NCBI RefSeq assembly: GCF_001658025.2
Contig: NZ_CP014007.2
Coordinates: forward strand, 992,001 to 1,056,000
DNA from: Kosakonia oryzae
GTDB lineage: Bacteria > Pseudomonadota > Gammaproteobacteria > Enterobacterales > Enterobacteriaceae
Reading direction: 5' to 3'
DNA length: 64,000 bases
A program made the translations under genes and the position numbers. Positions within the stretch are counted from its first letter, which is position 1. Every line of letters begins with the position of its first letter. Below, in pieces: positions 9,452-20,204 of this stretch. A model generated the notes under the pieces. The model was not told the origin of the DNA and made no database searches. It worked only from the letters and a program-made list of their open reading frames with translations.

Positions 9452-12013
9452 TTACACCAGGCTTTTCAGGCGGTAAATCCATTCCAGCGCCTGACGCGGC
9501 GTTAAGCTGTCCGGATCGAGGTTTTCCAGCGCTTCCACCGCCGGGCTGGTCTCTTCTGTCGGAGCCAACAGCGACATCTGCGTGCCGTCTATTTGCGTAG
9601 CCGCCGCATTCGGCGACAGGCTTTCCAGCTCGCGCAATTTGCCGCGCGCGCGTTTAATCACCTCTTTCGGCACGCCCGCCAGCGCCGCGACCGCCAGGCC
9701 GTAACTCTTACTGGCCGCGCCGTCCTGCACGCTATGCATAAAGGCGATGGTATCGCCATGCTCCAGCGCGTCGAGATGCACGTTTGCCACGCCTTCCATT
9801 TTTTCCGGCAGTTGCGTCAGCTCAAAGTAGTGGGTCGCGAACAGCGTCAATGCCTTGATTTTATTCGCCAGATTTTCCGCACATGCCCATGCCAGCGACA
9901 GACCATCATAGGTCGATGTCCCACGACCAATTTCGTCCATCAGCACCAGGCTGTTTTCCGTGGCGTTATGCAGGATGTTGGCGGTTTCGGTCATCTCTAC
10001 CATAAAGGTCGAACGGCCGCTGGCCAGATCGTCTGCCGCGCCGACGCGAGTAAAGATGCGGTCGATTGGGCCGATCTCGACTTTTTGCGCGGGCACATAG
10101 CTGCCGATATAGGCCAGCAGCGCAATCAGCGCAGTCTGCCGCATATAGGTACTTTTACCGCCCATGTTCGGCCCGGTGATGATCAACATCCGGCGCTGCG
10201 GCGATAAATTCAGCGGGTTAGCAATAAACGGCTCTTTCAACACCTGCTCGACCACTGGATGACGCCCTTCGGTAATGCGGATGCCTGGTTTATCAGTAAA
10301 GGTCGGGCAGCTGTAATTCAGGGTATAAGCGCGTTCCGCCAGGTTCACCAGCACATCCAGTTCCGCCAGCGCAGAGGCGCTCTGTTGCAGGTCGGCCAGA
10401 TGCGGCATCAGCAGATCGAACAGCTCCTCATAAAGCTGTTTTTCCAGCGCCAGCGCTTTGCCTTTCGAGGTCAGAACTTTGTCTTCGTACTCTTTCAGTT
10501 CCGGAATAATGTAGCGTTCGGCATTTTTCAGTGTCTGGCGACGCACGTAATGGATCGGCGCCAGATGGCTTTGCCCGCGGCTAATCTGGATGTAGTAACC
10601 GTGTACCGCGTTATAACCCACTTTCAGCGTATCCAGCCCGAGGCGCTCGCGCTCGCGGAGTTCCAGACGGTCAAGATAGTCGGTCGCGCCATCCGCCAGA
10701 CCGCGCCATTCGTCCAGTTCGGCGTTATAACCCGGCGCAATCACGCCGCCATCGCGCACCAGCACCGGTGGCGCATCGATAATCGCGCGCTCCAGCAGCT
10801 CGCGCAGTTCGCTGAACTCGCCCATCTTTTCGCGCAGCGCCTGCACCGGCGCGCTTTTCACTTCCGCCAGTTGCGCGCGCAGTTCCGGCAGTTGCTGGAA
10901 CGCGTGACGCATACGCGCCAGGTCGCGCGGACGCGCAGTGCGCAGCGCCAGACGTGCCAGAATACGCTCCAGATCGCCCACCTGACGCAGCACCGGTTGC
11001 AGTTCGCCGCAGTGACCCTGCAGTGCGCCAATGGTTTGCTGGCGTTCCGTCAGCACTTTTGTATCGCGAACCGGCATATGCAGCCAGCGCTTCAGCATGC
11101 GGCTGCCCATTGGCGTTACGGTGCAATCAAGTACCGAGGCCAGCGTATTTTCGACACCGCCCGCCAGGTTCTGCGTGATCTCCAGATTCCGGCGCGTCGC
11201 GGCGTCCATAATGATCGTGTCCTGCTGGCGCTCCATGGTGATGGAGCGAATATGCGGCAGGGCAGTGCGCTGCGTGTCTTTGACATACTGCAGCAGGCAA
11301 CCGGCTGCGCACAGGCCGCGCGGCGCGTTTTCCACTCCAAAACCGACCAGATCGCGGGTGCCAAATTGCAGGTTCAGTTGCTGACGGGCAGTATCAATTT
11401 CGAACTCCCACAGCGGACGGCGGCGCAGGCCGCGGCGGCCTTCAATCAGCGCTGTTTCGGCAAAGTCTTCGGCATAGAGCAACTCGGCGGGATTGGTGCG
11501 CTGCAACTCGGCGGCCATGGTGTCGCGATCGGCCGGTTCGCTGACGCGAAAACGCCCGGAGCTGATATCCAGCGTGGCGTAGCCAAAACCTTTGCTGTCC
11601 TGCCAGATGGCGGCCAGCAGATTGTCCTGACGCTCCTGCAACAGCGCTTCATCGCTAATGGTGCCTGGCGTAACGATGCGCACCACTTTGCGCTCGACCG
11701 GACCTTTGCTGGTTGCCGGATCGCCGATTTGCTCACAAATCGCCACGGATTCGCCAAGACTCACCAGCTTCGCCAGATAGTTTTCCACCGCATGATGCGG
11801 AACGCCGGCCATCGGGATCGGCTCGCCTGCCGATGCGCCGCGTTTGGTCAGCGAAATATCCATAAGCTGCGAAGCGCGTTTCGCATCGTCATAAAACAGT
11901 TCGTAAAAGTCGCCCATCCGGTAGAACAGCAGAATGTCCGGATGCTGTGCTTTCAGCTTCAGGTACTGCTGCATCATTGGCGTATGCGCGTCGAAATTCT
12001 CTAGTGTACTCAT
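9452..12013 (-). CDS. mutS: DNA mismatch repair protein MutS
   Basis: Recognises mismatches and starts methyl-directed repair with MutL and MutH. At 853 residues it is full length. The mismatch-binding motif [11 protein letters not shown] (about 29-39) with the Phe-x-Glu reader is intact. The ABC-type ATPase has Walker [11 protein letters not shown] (about 614-623) and the signature [14 protein letters not shown]. The C-terminal tetramerisation tail is present. The rpoS-mutS interval holds kpdBCD, a position known to vary among enterobacteria. Confidence 0.98.
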   Translation of the reverse strand: MSTLENFDAHTPMMQQYLKLKAQHPDILLFYRMGDFYELFYDDAKRASQLMDISLTKRGASAGEPIPMAGVPHHAVENYLAKLVSLGESVAICEQIGDPATSKGPVERKVVRIVTPGTISDEALLQERQDNLLAAIWQDSKGFGYATLDISSGRFRVSEPADRDTMAAELQRTNPAELLYAEDFAETALIEGRRGLRRRPLWEFEIDTARQQLNLQFGTRDLVGFGVENAPRGLCAAGCLLQYVKDTQRTALPHIRSITMERQQDTIIMDAATRRNLEITQNLAGGVENTLASVLDCTVTPMGSRMLKRWLHMPVRDTKVLTERQQTIGALQGHCGELQPVLRQVGDLERILARLALRTARPRDLARMRHAFQQLPELRAQLAEVKSAPVQALREKMGEFSELRELLERAIIDAPPVLVRDGGVIAPGYNAELDEWRGLADGATDYLDRLELRERERLGLDTLKVGYNAVHGYYIQISRGQSHLAPIHYVRRQTLKNAERYIIPELKEYEDKVLTSKGKALALEKQLYEELFDLLMPHLADLQQSASALAELDVLVNLAERAYTLNYSCPTFTDKPGIRITEGRHPVVEQVLKEPFIANPLNLSPQRRMLIITGPNMGGKSTYMRQTALIALLAYIGSYVPAQKVEIGPIDRIFTRVGAADDLASGRSTFMVEMTETANILHNATENSLVLMDEIGRGTSTYDGLSLAWACAENLANKIKALTLFATHYFELTQLPEKMEGVANVHLDALEHGDTIAFMHSVQDGAASKSYGLAVAALAGVPKEVIKRARGKLRELESLSPNAAATQIDGTQMSLLAPTEETSPAVEALENLDPDSLTPRQALEWIYRLKSLV

Positions 12014-12347
12014 CAGTTTATGATGTCCATGTGCTTAAAATTTAACGAGCCGGCGATTTTTATCATTCTTGTGGCGTATCGCCTTGCCTCATTCACAAGC
12101 ATTCTGAAGGTTTTCCCAGGAATGCGGAGTAAGCATGATAACGGAGTCTTTATGGCAGGAAAACAACAGGCAAAGCTACTGAGGTTTAAAGCAGTAGACA
12201 AGGCTATGTTACAGTGAGGCCGTGGCTCTTTTTAGGCGCGGTTGCGGATGGCGCTGGCGAAATGCAGGCCGGACAGCACACGCAGCACATCATCCGATGC
12301 TGATAATGACTTCCGTTAAAGATGACTTTCTCTGCGCACAGTGATTC
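12014..12347. other. Intergenic region between mutS and the STAND regulator
   Basis: 334 bp of divergent promoter space. I see no convincing gene, operator or terminator. The middle (about 12218-12300) is GC-rich like coding sequence but no frame gives a recognisable protein, so it may be a remnant. Confidence 0.4.
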
Positions 12348-15125
12348 GTGATGGTCAAAACAGAAGATCTCAACACCATGATAACAACCGATGAGATGCA
12401 CTTTGCCGAATGGCAAATCTGGCCCCAACTGAGGATTTTGTTGCACCGGGGTAAGCCTGTAAGAATTTCTGCCAGAGCGTTTGATGTTCTGGTTGTGCTG
12501 CTGCGGGCTGAAGGTAAGGCGGTAAGTAAAGAGGCTTTACTTGTTCAGGTGTGGGGAAATGAAATTGTCGAAGAAAATAATCTTCAGGCGCAAATCTCCG
12601 CTATTCGCAGCATTCTGGGCCACGATCGGCATTTACTTGTCACTGAATTTGGTTGCGGTTACCGCTTAAATATCAATAGTGCACCGCTGCAAACGCCTGC
12701 GAAACCAGAGCTACCCGAGCCTGTTGTTACCCCTTTTCTGACGTCGATTTTAGGGCGTGACCAGGCCTTGCAGGACATTTGTACGTTATTAAATCACCAC
12801 CATCTGGTCACGATTACAGGTTCCGGGGGCGTCGGGAAAACGCGTCTGGCATGGGAAGTTGTCAATCGTGTGCGCACGCATTTTCCGGATGGAACAGGCG
12901 TGGTTGAACTGGCGCATATCACCGAAGCCTCCAGCTTGTTATCTGTGTTTTCTCAGGCGCTACATTTTCCATTAGCTAGCCTGCATCATGATGCCGATTT
13001 ACGGCAACAGCTTGCACAACGCCGCTGTTTACTGCTGGTTGATAACTGCGAACATTTAATTAATGAACTGGAGCCCGTGATAACCTCGCTGTTGCACGCG
13101 GCTCCACATAGCAGGCTGTTATTGACCAGCCAGGCGGCATTACAGATTGCCGGCGAGCAACAATATTTATTACCGCCATTACAAATTCCTGAACGGACAG
13201 ACAGCGATAAGCAAACGCTACTCTCTTTTGCCAGCGTCCGTCTCTTTATCGGGCGCGTACAAGCCAACCGACATGATTTTCATCCTTCAGACAGCGAATT
13301 GTCGCTGATTGGCAAATTATGCCGTCATCTTGATGGCTTGCCGTTGGCCATTGAACTTGCCGCCTCCCGTCTGCCAGTAATGAGCGTCAGCGAGATCTAT
13401 AGCCGACTGGAGGACCGTTTCCAGCTATTGAGCAATACGCACAGCGCATTGGTTCCCAGACACCAGAAAATAGTGACCACGCTGGAATGGACTTATCAGT
13501 TACTCAACGCGCGCGAACAGCGGTTATTCAGAACGCTGGGCATCTTCACCGACACGTTCAGTATGCAATCCGTCACTGATTTGCTGGTGACCAGGGACAA
13601 GCATCACTGGCAGGTGATTGACGATGTGCAGCGGTTACTCTCCCTCTCGCTGATTCAGGTTAGTAGCCAGGTGCCTGTAACCCGTTTTCGTCTGCTGGAA
13701 ACCATGCGCCAGTTCGCCTGCAATAAACTCCGGCAACAGGATGAATATGAAGAACTTTCGCTCCGGTTTGCCGATTATTATAAAACCCTGGTGGAGCAGG
13801 CCCAGGCTGACTGGCTGGTGCTGCCAACGGAACAGTGGCGGGAGCGCTATCGTCACATCCTTAATGATTTGCGCAGTGTTTTACAGCAAACATTCACTGA
13901 GGGGCGCGATCCCTCTACAGGGCTGGCGATATTACAGGCGATGACGCCTTTCTGGATTGAATATTCCCTCTATGATGAATGTCAGCGTCATATCTCGCCT
14001 CTGTTATATGAAAATAGTTCGCGGGTTGTTTTAACGTTACGCCAGCGAATGCATCTCTGCGCCGCAGCGGGTAAGGCATCCACCTGGGCAAAAGGCCCAA
14101 CATCTGAAACCCATTCAGCCTGGCAAACCGCACTGACGCTGGCAGAAAAGCTCGACGACAAAGAGATACGTTTGCAGGCGCATTACGGGTTATGGCTGTA
14201 TTGCTTGCGCACGGGCGAGCTGAATACATCGCTTCTGCATGCGCAGTCGCTGCATGATCTCGCGCTCGTCATCAAAGACGCGGAGGCGCAGGCTACCGGG
14301 CTACGTCTGCTCGGCGTTTCACTGCATTTTTTAGGGCAGCATGCCGTCGGGCGCAATTACCTGCTGCAATCGCTGGCCTGGTACGATCGGGAGAGCGTAA
14401 GCCACTCTTTTCGTTTCGGTCTTGATCAACAGAGTGCCGGTATGGCTTTTCTGTCTCGTTTGCTCTGGGTTCAGGGTGAGTATCGGGCCGCGAAACAGAT
14501 GGCGTGGCGCGGTGTTAAAAAAGCCGCTCGTTTACAGCATGCCTGCTCGCTTTGCTGCGCGCTGGCTGAAGGTGCCTGTATGACAGCCGCACTGGATCGC
14601 AATCCGCGTTGGGTTGTGAAGGCCGCAAACTGGCTTATTTCTCTGGCAGAGAAGCATGATTTGTATTTCTGGAAGACCTATGGCGAGCTGTTTCTTGTCT
14701 GGGCACAACGGTTTAGCCATACCGACGTAAGCCAAAGCACACTGTTTAGTTCGTTGCGTGCGATGGGATTAGACTGGCAATACTCCCCCTTGTTGTCAGA
14801 AATTGATACCGGGATATCGCAGCAAGCTGCCAGGCTGGATCATGAAAACTGGTGTGCGCCCGAGTTGATGCGTCTTTCCGCCACGCAGTTATCCCCGCAG
14901 GAGCAACGCCCGTTGTTAGAGCAGGCACTGGCTAAGGCGCGTCAGCAACAGGCACACGGTTGGGCCTTGCGTATTGCTTATTCACTGGCAATGTTGCAGG
15001 CGGAAGCCGGGGAACAATTGGCGGCTAAGCAATTAATAGAAAACGTTTTACATGATGTCGATGGTTCAGACAGCGCAACGGATGTCAGACATGCTCTGGC
15101 GCTATGTGGCCGAATGGCGACCTGA
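12348..15125 (+). CDS. Winged-helix STAND-ATPase transcriptional regulator
   Basis: A 925-residue signal-integrating activator. Residues about 18-110 are an OmpR/CadC-type winged helix (ARAFDVLVVLLRAEGKAVSKEALL, then GYRLN). Residues about 130-400 are an NB-ARC-like ATPase with Walker A GSGGVGKT (158-165), Walker B LLLVDNCEH (about 228-236) and the GLPLAIELAA motif. The rest is helical and TPR-like, presumably the sensor and oligomerisation part. The start is uncertain: GTG at 12348, ATG at 12351 or ATG at 12378; none has a good ribosome-binding site. The ligand and targets are unknown; the convergent MFS gene and nearby SDR gene are candidates. Confidence 0.8.
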   Translation: MMVKTEDLNTMITTDEMHFAEWQIWPQLRILLHRGKPVRISARAFDVLVVLLRAEGKAVSKEALLVQVWGNEIVEENNLQAQISAIRSILGHDRHLLVTEFGCGYRLNINSAPLQTPAKPELPEPVVTPFLTSILGRDQALQDICTLLNHHHLVTITGSGGVGKTRLAWEVVNRVRTHFPDGTGVVELAHITEASSLLSVFSQALHFPLASLHHDADLRQQLAQRRCLLLVDNCEHLINELEPVITSLLHAAPHSRLLLTSQAALQIAGEQQYLLPPLQIPERTDSDKQTLLSFASVRLFIGRVQANRHDFHPSDSELSLIGKLCRHLDGLPLAIELAASRLPVMSVSEIYSRLEDRFQLLSNTHSALVPRHQKIVTTLEWTYQLLNAREQRLFRTLGIFTDTFSMQSVTDLLVTRDKHHWQVIDDVQRLLSLSLIQVSSQVPVTRFRLLETMRQFACNKLRQQDEYEELSLRFADYYKTLVEQAQADWLVLPTEQWRERYRHILNDLRSVLQQTFTEGRDPSTGLAILQAMTPFWIEYSLYDECQRHISPLLYENSSRVVLTLRQRMHLCAAAGKASTWAKGPTSETHSAWQTALTLAEKLDDKEIRLQAHYGLWLYCLRTGELNTSLLHAQSLHDLALVIKDAEAQATGLRLLGVSLHFLGQHAVGRNYLLQSLAWYDRESVSHSFRFGLDQQSAGMAFLSRLLWVQGEYRAAKQMAWRGVKKAARLQHACSLCCALAEGACMTAALDRNPRWVVKAANWLISLAEKHDLYFWKTYGELFLVWAQRFSHTDVSQSTLFSSLRAMGLDWQYSPLLSEIDTGISQQAARLDHENWCAPELMRLSATQLSPQEQRPLLEQALAKARQQQAHGWALRIAYSLAMLQAEAGEQLAAKQLIENVLHDVDGSDSATDVRHALALCGRMAT

Positions 15126-16289
15126 AGGTTGACGTCTCACGGCTGTTAATAATCCCATCATCGCCAGCCCGGCTCCCACTGAGGAGATCAGCGTCCAGCT
15201 ATGCGTTGCCTCCCATAAACCGGTGGCCGCCAATGAACCGCATGCCCCGCCAATAAACATAACACTCATAAAGAGGGTATTAAGCCGATTTCTGGCATCC
15301 GGACGCAAAGAATAAATCGTGTGCTGGTTAGCTATCAGTACACATTGTTCACCCGCATCCAGGAGTAAAATGCCCACCATCATACCCGCCATACTGTTCC
15401 AGCCCCAAAAAACCATCCAGGCTAACAGCATCAGTGACACACCAAAAACAACCATTCGAAATGATCCCTGGCGGTCACTGAGACTTCCCGCCAGAGGCGC
15501 ACACAGAATACCGATGAGTCCCAAAACCGCCAGGGTTCCGGTTACGCCTGCACCGTAATGGTAGCGATGGGCTAACCAGAAAGGGAGCACGGTCCACAGC
15601 ACACTGAAGGAGGCAAACAGCATGGCTTGTGTCAGCGTCGCATTACGTACTTGCGGCTCGCTTTTCCACAGATCGCCCAGTGAACGTAATACTGCCAGAT
15701 AGTGAAACGTTGGCGTGGGCAACCACTGAGAAGGCAAAAGGCGGGCGATGAAAAATAGCGCCAGCAATGTCATGATCGCGCCGGACAAAAAGACGCCACG
15801 CCAGCCGAAATACTGACCGATGAGGCCTCCGATAGCCCGGCCAGCAAGAATACCTGCGAGGACGCCGCTCATCACGGTACCTACTGTTTTGCCCCGTGAA
15901 GACGGCCTGGAGAGAGAGGCAGCGAGCGGCACTATTTGTTGGGCGACGGTTGCAGCCATACCCGTAAGGAACGAGAAGAACACCAGCACTGTCGCCGTTG
16001 GGGATAGCATCATGCCGATCAGCGCCAGCAAAAGCACCTGAGCCTGTCGCAGGATAAGCCATTGACGTTCAATATAATCGCCCAGTGGGATCAGAAATAA
16101 TAAACCCGCCGCATAGCCTAACTGGGTGACCATGGGGATTAAAGAAACCGCTTCCCATTCATTGGGAAAGGCACCCGCGATCAGATTAAGAACAGATTGG
16201 TTAAAATAAATATTTGCCACAACAATGCAGCAAATCATCGCCAGCATCAGAACCCTGGCAGAAGAAAGCTCGTGGTTGTTCGTACGCAC
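15102..16289 (-). CDS. MFS transporter
   Basis: A 395-residue, 12-helix major facilitator protein, probably a drug or metabolite exporter. The loop motif between helices 2 and 3 reads LGDYIERQ, and helix 5 has GVLAGILAGRAIGGLIGQYFGWR, which resembles the antiporter motif C region. Its 3' end overlaps the 3' end of the STAND regulator by 24 bases. It is divergent from the SDR gene at 16462 across a 172-bp promoter region, so the two may be co-regulated. Confidence 0.85.
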   Translation of the reverse strand: MRTNNHELSSARVLMLAMICCIVVANIYFNQSVLNLIAGAFPNEWEAVSLIPMVTQLGYAAGLLFLIPLGDYIERQWLILRQAQVLLLALIGMMLSPTATVLVFFSFLTGMAATVAQQIVPLAASLSRPSSRGKTVGTVMSGVLAGILAGRAIGGLIGQYFGWRGVFLSGAIMTLLALFFIARLLPSQWLPTPTFHYLAVLRSLGDLWKSEPQVRNATLTQAMLFASFSVLWTVLPFWLAHRYHYGAGVTGTLAVLGLIGILCAPLAGSLSDRQGSFRMVVFGVSLMLLAWMVFWGWNSMAGMMVGILLLDAGEQCVLIANQHTIYSLRPDARNRLNTLFMSVMFIGGACGSLAATGLWEATHSWTLISSVGAGLAMMGLLTAVRRQPSGRHSAT

Positions 16290-16461
16290 TGGCCACTCCT
16301 CGCTCTAAACTCACTATTTTCTGCAGAATAAGCAGAGGCGGCTCTCAACGCTTTGGCCGTTTTTTTCAGACGTCTGAATTCTGTTGCCCAAGCTTCTGAA
16401 ATTAAGATCGGTTACTAATTCTTCTTATGTTGTTAACAGTGCTTAATTTGAGGAGCAACCC

Positions 16462-17268
16462 ATGGATTTAAAACTGACAGGAAAAGTGGCTCTGGTAACC
16501 GGAGCACGAACCGGGATTGGTTTCAGTATTTGTGAAGAGCTGGCCGCCAATGGTGTGCATTTAGTGATGGTTTCCAGACGAGAACCTGATTTGATCCTGG
16601 CGGCGAAAAAAATCACCGATAAATATGCTGTTTCGGCGCTGCCTGTCGCCGGGGATGTAACGAATCCGGATCTGCCTTCGCGGGTGGTTGAACAAGCAGA
16701 AAAGGTTTTTCAGCACATTGATTTGCTGGTGAATAATGCCGGAAGAGCACATGCGGGCACGCTGTTAACCACCTCGGAAGAGGAGTGGCAGTTAATGACG
16801 GAGACCAAATTCTCCGCCATGCGACGCTTTTGCAAGGCTGTGATACCCGGAATGCAGAGACGACACTGGGGACGTATTGTCAATATTTCATCTATTGGCG
16901 GCATCTATCCTAACCCACAACTTACCGTCTCACATGCACTGAGCGCCGCTATCAACAACCTGACCCGTAGCGTAGCGCTGAGTGTGGCTGCGGATGGCAT
17001 TCTGGTGAATGCGATTGGTGTAGGCGCTGTCGCGACGGATAACTGGGCGCAGAATATGCTACCGAATGTCCGCAATCGCCGTCCTGAACTGGCTGACAAA
17101 ACGGACGACGAGGTTATGGCATTACTGGGTAAAGAGAAAACGCCGGTAGGCCGCTTTGGGCTTCCTGAAGACATTGCATCGATTACTGCTTTCCTGCTTT
17201 CTGATAGAAATCAGTTTGTTACCGGGCAGACAATTGAAGCTTCAGGTGGAGCAGAGCGGTTTATGTGA
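16462..17268 (+). CDS. SDR-family protein lacking the catalytic Tyr and Lys
   Basis: A 268-residue Rossmann-fold protein of the short-chain dehydrogenase family. The cofactor loop TGARTGIG (13-20) and NNAG (91-94) are intact and NISS (141-144) supplies the catalytic Ser. The YxxxK site is replaced: where Tyr and Lys should be, the sequence reads SHALS (157-161), and the Asn of the tetrad is also not evident. It may be an atypical SDR with another chemistry or a binding protein. GAGGAG precedes the ATG. Confidence 0.8.
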   Translation: MDLKLTGKVALVTGARTGIGFSICEELAANGVHLVMVSRREPDLILAAKKITDKYAVSALPVAGDVTNPDLPSRVVEQAEKVFQHIDLLVNNAGRAHAGTLLTTSEEEWQLMTETKFSAMRRFCKAVIPGMQRRHWGRIVNISSIGGIYPNPQLTVSHALSAAINNLTRSVALSVAADGILVNAIGVGAVATDNWAQNMLPNVRNRRPELADKTDDEVMALLGKEKTPVGRFGLPEDIASITAFLLSDRNQFVTGQTIEASGGAERFM

Positions 17269-17408
17269 TTTTTCAACTCCTTCAAAAGGTGAGTGCGGGA
17301 ATCATGTCTGATTGCACGACCAAAAACGCGTCGTATTGAGGTGCATGAATCTGCGCAGGAAACACCTGCGCACGCCATGAGCTGCGGACGCATCGCCAGG
17401 CCGTTGTT

Positions 17409-17948
17409 TTATAACGCACCCAGTTGTTTCATCAGGGTCAGGTTATCTTCAAGATGCCAGTTGGCGATGATTTTGTTGTTTCTGATCTGATAGATATCCG
17501 TCGCGATAAAATCAACCTGCTGGCCTTTTCCTTTCAGTTTGCCGAAGGTTCCCGTGAAATGTCCGCGGAAATGAAGGTGTGATACCACTCGATCGCCTGC
17601 AACGATCATCTGCTCAACCTCGCAACTCAGATCCGGGACGGCGGTACGGAAGGCGCGGGAAGCCAGAAGCGCGCCTTCCGGTCCCTGTTTGCGGCCTTCA
17701 GGCGGTGTCTTGTCGATAAAATTATCGGCCAGCGCCTCACGGGCCAGGGCTTCATCACCCGTATTCCAGAATGTTGCGTAACGTCTGGCGACGGTTTCAA
17801 GCGCGGCCTCGCGGGCTGATGATAAGTGGTTTTCCGCGATCAATTCATGGGGTTTCACCAGCTCAAGCGGTGCAGAAAACACAGCGCTGGCCACGGGAAG
17901 CAGCATAAGCGCCGCCAGCCGGGGAGAATAAGACGTTAACTTTTTCAT
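17409..17948 (-). CDS. Exported SnoaL-like (ester cyclase family) protein
   Basis: A 179-residue protein with a Sec signal peptide (MKKLTSYSPRLAALMLLPVASAVFSA, cleavage after about residue 26). It then has a SnoaL/NTF2-like fold suggested by ARRYATFWNTGDEALAREAL and RVVSHLHFRGHFTGTFGKLKGKGQQV. Such proteins range from polyketide cyclases to uncharacterised stress proteins, so the reaction is unknown. A periplasmic location follows from the signal peptide. AAGGAAC gives a clear ribosome-binding site. Confidence 0.75.
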   Translation of the reverse strand: MKKLTSYSPRLAALMLLPVASAVFSAPLELVKPHELIAENHLSSAREAALETVARRYATFWNTGDEALAREALADNFIDKTPPEGRKQGPEGALLASRAFRTAVPDLSCEVEQMIVAGDRVVSHLHFRGHFTGTFGKLKGKGQQVDFIATDIYQIRNNKIIANWHLEDNLTLMKQLGAL

Positions 17949-18035
17949 AAAAAGTTCCTTTGTGTTGCCTCAGAGAAACAGGTGAGCCGGGTGCATTTCA
18001 GCCGCCCGCCGATGAATGTTTTTTTCGCCTTCACG

Positions 18036-19145
18036 TTACGCCTCGTTGGTTTTGTAGAACGGATAATCGGTATAGCCTGCGCTGCTTCCGCCAAAGAGCG
18101 TGGCGGGATTGCTTACGGTCGCTAATGGAAGGTTATTCCTGAGCCGGTACGGCAAGTCAGGGTTGGCAATAAACGGGCGGCCAAAGGCAAACAGGTCGGC
18201 CAGCCCCGCCTTAAGGAGTTTGTCTACTTTGTCCTGGGTATAATTGCCGGCGACAATAAGGGTGCCGCTAAAGGTGGCGCGTAATGTTTCACGAAAATCA
18301 GCAGGGACTTGTGGGGCGTCGTCCCAGTCTGCCTCTGCCAGGTGGATATAGGCGATACCTTTCTTTTCACACCATGCAGCCAGCGCGAGGATCGCTTCAA
18401 TGACCTGCGGGTCGTTCATTCCGCGCTGGGTGATGAACGGGGAAAGGCGTATGCCCGTGCGCGTATTGCCGATGGCGTCGCTGATGGCTTCCAGCACCTC
18501 CTGCGCAAAACGGATCCGGTTAGCCAGGCTGCCACCATACTGATCGGTACGTTTGTTCGATGTCCGGCGAAGAAACTGATCGATCAGATAACCATTACCG
18601 CCGTGCACCTCAATACCATCAAAACCAGCGTTAATGGCGTTTAATGCGGCCTGCCGGTAATCCGCAATAATTTGCTGAATATCGGCATGCTCTAGCGCGC
18701 GCGGCTCCGGACAGTCGACCATATGACCTTCTCCCTGCTCATCAACAACCCATACCTGGGCATCCGGCGCCAGCGCAGACGGCGCGACAGGTTTGCCATC
18801 TTCATGGAAACCCGCATATGACATGCGGCCAACGTGCCAGAGCTGGGAAAAGATAATCCCTCCTGCACGGTGAACGGCTTCTGTGGTCAGCCGCCATCCT
18901 TCAACCTGTTCAGCGGAGTGCAGGCCTGGTGTCCAGGAGTACCCCTGTCCCTGAGGTGAAATCTGCGTGGCTTCGGTAATGATCAAACCCGCGCTGGCGC
19001 GCTGCTGGTAGTACGCCGCCATGAGTGCGGAAGGAACGTTGCCCGGCTGTAACGCCCGCGCCCGGGTCATTGGTGCCATCACGATCCGGTTTTTCAGGCT
19101 GAGAGCCTTCAGGTGGTAGCTATCAAAAAGTGTACGATTTTCCAT
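18036..19145 (-). CDS. Alkene reductase of the Old Yellow Enzyme family (NemA-like)
   Basis: FMN-dependent, NAD(P)H-using reductase of activated alkenes, quinones or nitro compounds. The 369 residues form a TIM barrel. The substrate-binding pair is seen as His181 and Asn184 in EVHGGNGYL, with the proton donor Tyr186. MAPMTRAR near the N-terminus and FGRPFIANPDLPYR near the C-terminus are family signatures. It is divergent from the LysR gene at 19245, its probable regulator. Confidence 0.93.
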   Translation of the reverse strand: MENRTLFDSYHLKALSLKNRIVMAPMTRARALQPGNVPSALMAAYYQQRASAGLIITEATQISPQGQGYSWTPGLHSAEQVEGWRLTTEAVHRAGGIIFSQLWHVGRMSYAGFHEDGKPVAPSALAPDAQVWVVDEQGEGHMVDCPEPRALEHADIQQIIADYRQAALNAINAGFDGIEVHGGNGYLIDQFLRRTSNKRTDQYGGSLANRIRFAQEVLEAISDAIGNTRTGIRLSPFITQRGMNDPQVIEAILALAAWCEKKGIAYIHLAEADWDDAPQVPADFRETLRATFSGTLIVAGNYTQDKVDKLLKAGLADLFAFGRPFIANPDLPYRLRNNLPLATVSNPATLFGGSSAGYTDYPFYKTNEA

Positions 19146-19244
19146 TTTCTGTCCCCGTAATGAACCTTTGAAAGTACTTTACGTGGCGTTATATATTTTG
19201 ATAATGGCAGGGAAATATGATTCTCTTTTCAGGATTACTGAATA

Positions 19245-20156
19245 ATGGGAAAGTTTGAAGATATGGCACTGCTGGTCGCAGTGGTGGAGGCGGGCGGGCT
19301 TTCAGCCGCCGGTCGCCGTATGGGTCTCTCGCCGGCCACTATGACCGCGAGGCTGAAGGCGATTGAAGAGCGGTATCAGACCCGGCTATTCCACCGCTCC
19401 ACCCGCGCCATTACCCTGACGCGTGCCGGTGAAGAGTTTTATCATGCTGCGCTGCGCGTACTGGATGAAATGAACCACGCTGAGTCGCTGCTTGTGCAAA
19501 AAGAAGGAGTGCTCAGCGGTAATATCCGCATCTCGGCCCCCTCCGATTTTGGCCGACAGTATCTCAGCCCGGCGTTGCTCGATTTTTCCCGGCTGCATCC
19601 GGCAGTGAAAAGCTCGGTATACCTGGGCGAAAATGTTGAAGATCTGGTCGCCAACCGCCTGGACATGAGCATTCGCTTTGGCAACTTGCCAGACAGCAGC
19701 CTGGTGGTGAGAAATATCCGTCCGAATCATCGGGTACTGGTCGCCTCAGCCAACTATCTCCGGGCAGCAGGTACACCTGGTACCATTGAGGATTTGCACA
19801 ACCACCGATGCCTGGCGCTGGAACTGCGCGGAATGGTCATGAACGAATGGCGTTTTGAGCACGACGGTAAACAGATCGCATTACGCTTTACCCCAGCCAT
19901 GGTGTGCGACGATGGTGCACTGCTCCGCCAGTGGGTACTGGCTGATGCGGGTATTGCCAGTAAGTCATGGTGGGATGTAAAGCGTGATGTGGAACAGGGG
20001 AGGCTGCACCTGCTGTTTGCTGAAAGTTTTATTGGGTTTAGCCGCTTTGATAAAAAAAATGTCGGGCTGCAATTTGTCTATCCGCAGCGACGGTTGCAGC
20101 CGCTGGCGGTTACCGCCTTCACCCAGTTCTTCATTGACTGGTTGGAAAAGGAGTAA
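19245..20156 (+). CDS. LysR-family regulator divergent from the alkene reductase
   Basis: A 303-residue LysR protein. The N-terminal helix-turn-helix (about 5-62) includes GGLSAAGRRMGLSPATMTARLKAIEE, and the C-terminal periplasmic-binding-like effector domain starts at about 90. The 99-bp gap to the Old Yellow Enzyme gene is the classical divergent arrangement in which LysR controls its neighbour, probably in response to electrophiles. Both directions would share that promoter. Confidence 0.9.
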   Translation: MGKFEDMALLVAVVEAGGLSAAGRRMGLSPATMTARLKAIEERYQTRLFHRSTRAITLTRAGEEFYHAALRVLDEMNHAESLLVQKEGVLSGNIRISAPSDFGRQYLSPALLDFSRLHPAVKSSVYLGENVEDLVANRLDMSIRFGNLPDSSLVVRNIRPNHRVLVASANYLRAAGTPGTIEDLHNHRCLALELRGMVMNEWRFEHDGKQIALRFTPAMVCDDGALLRQWVLADAGIASKSWWDVKRDVEQGRLHLLFAESFIGFSRFDKKNVGLQFVYPQRRLQPLAVTAFTQFFIDWLEKE

Positions 20157-20204
20157 AAATCAGGACTGACTCACCGTTTTTGAACTCATCGTTGCGTCAG
20201 TAAC

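Noticed and set aside
10259-12004. Long open frame of 581 codons on the plus strand
   Set aside because: It is antisense to mutS, which is complete and unmistakable. The protein is an Arg/Gln/His-rich shadow typical of GC-rich genes.
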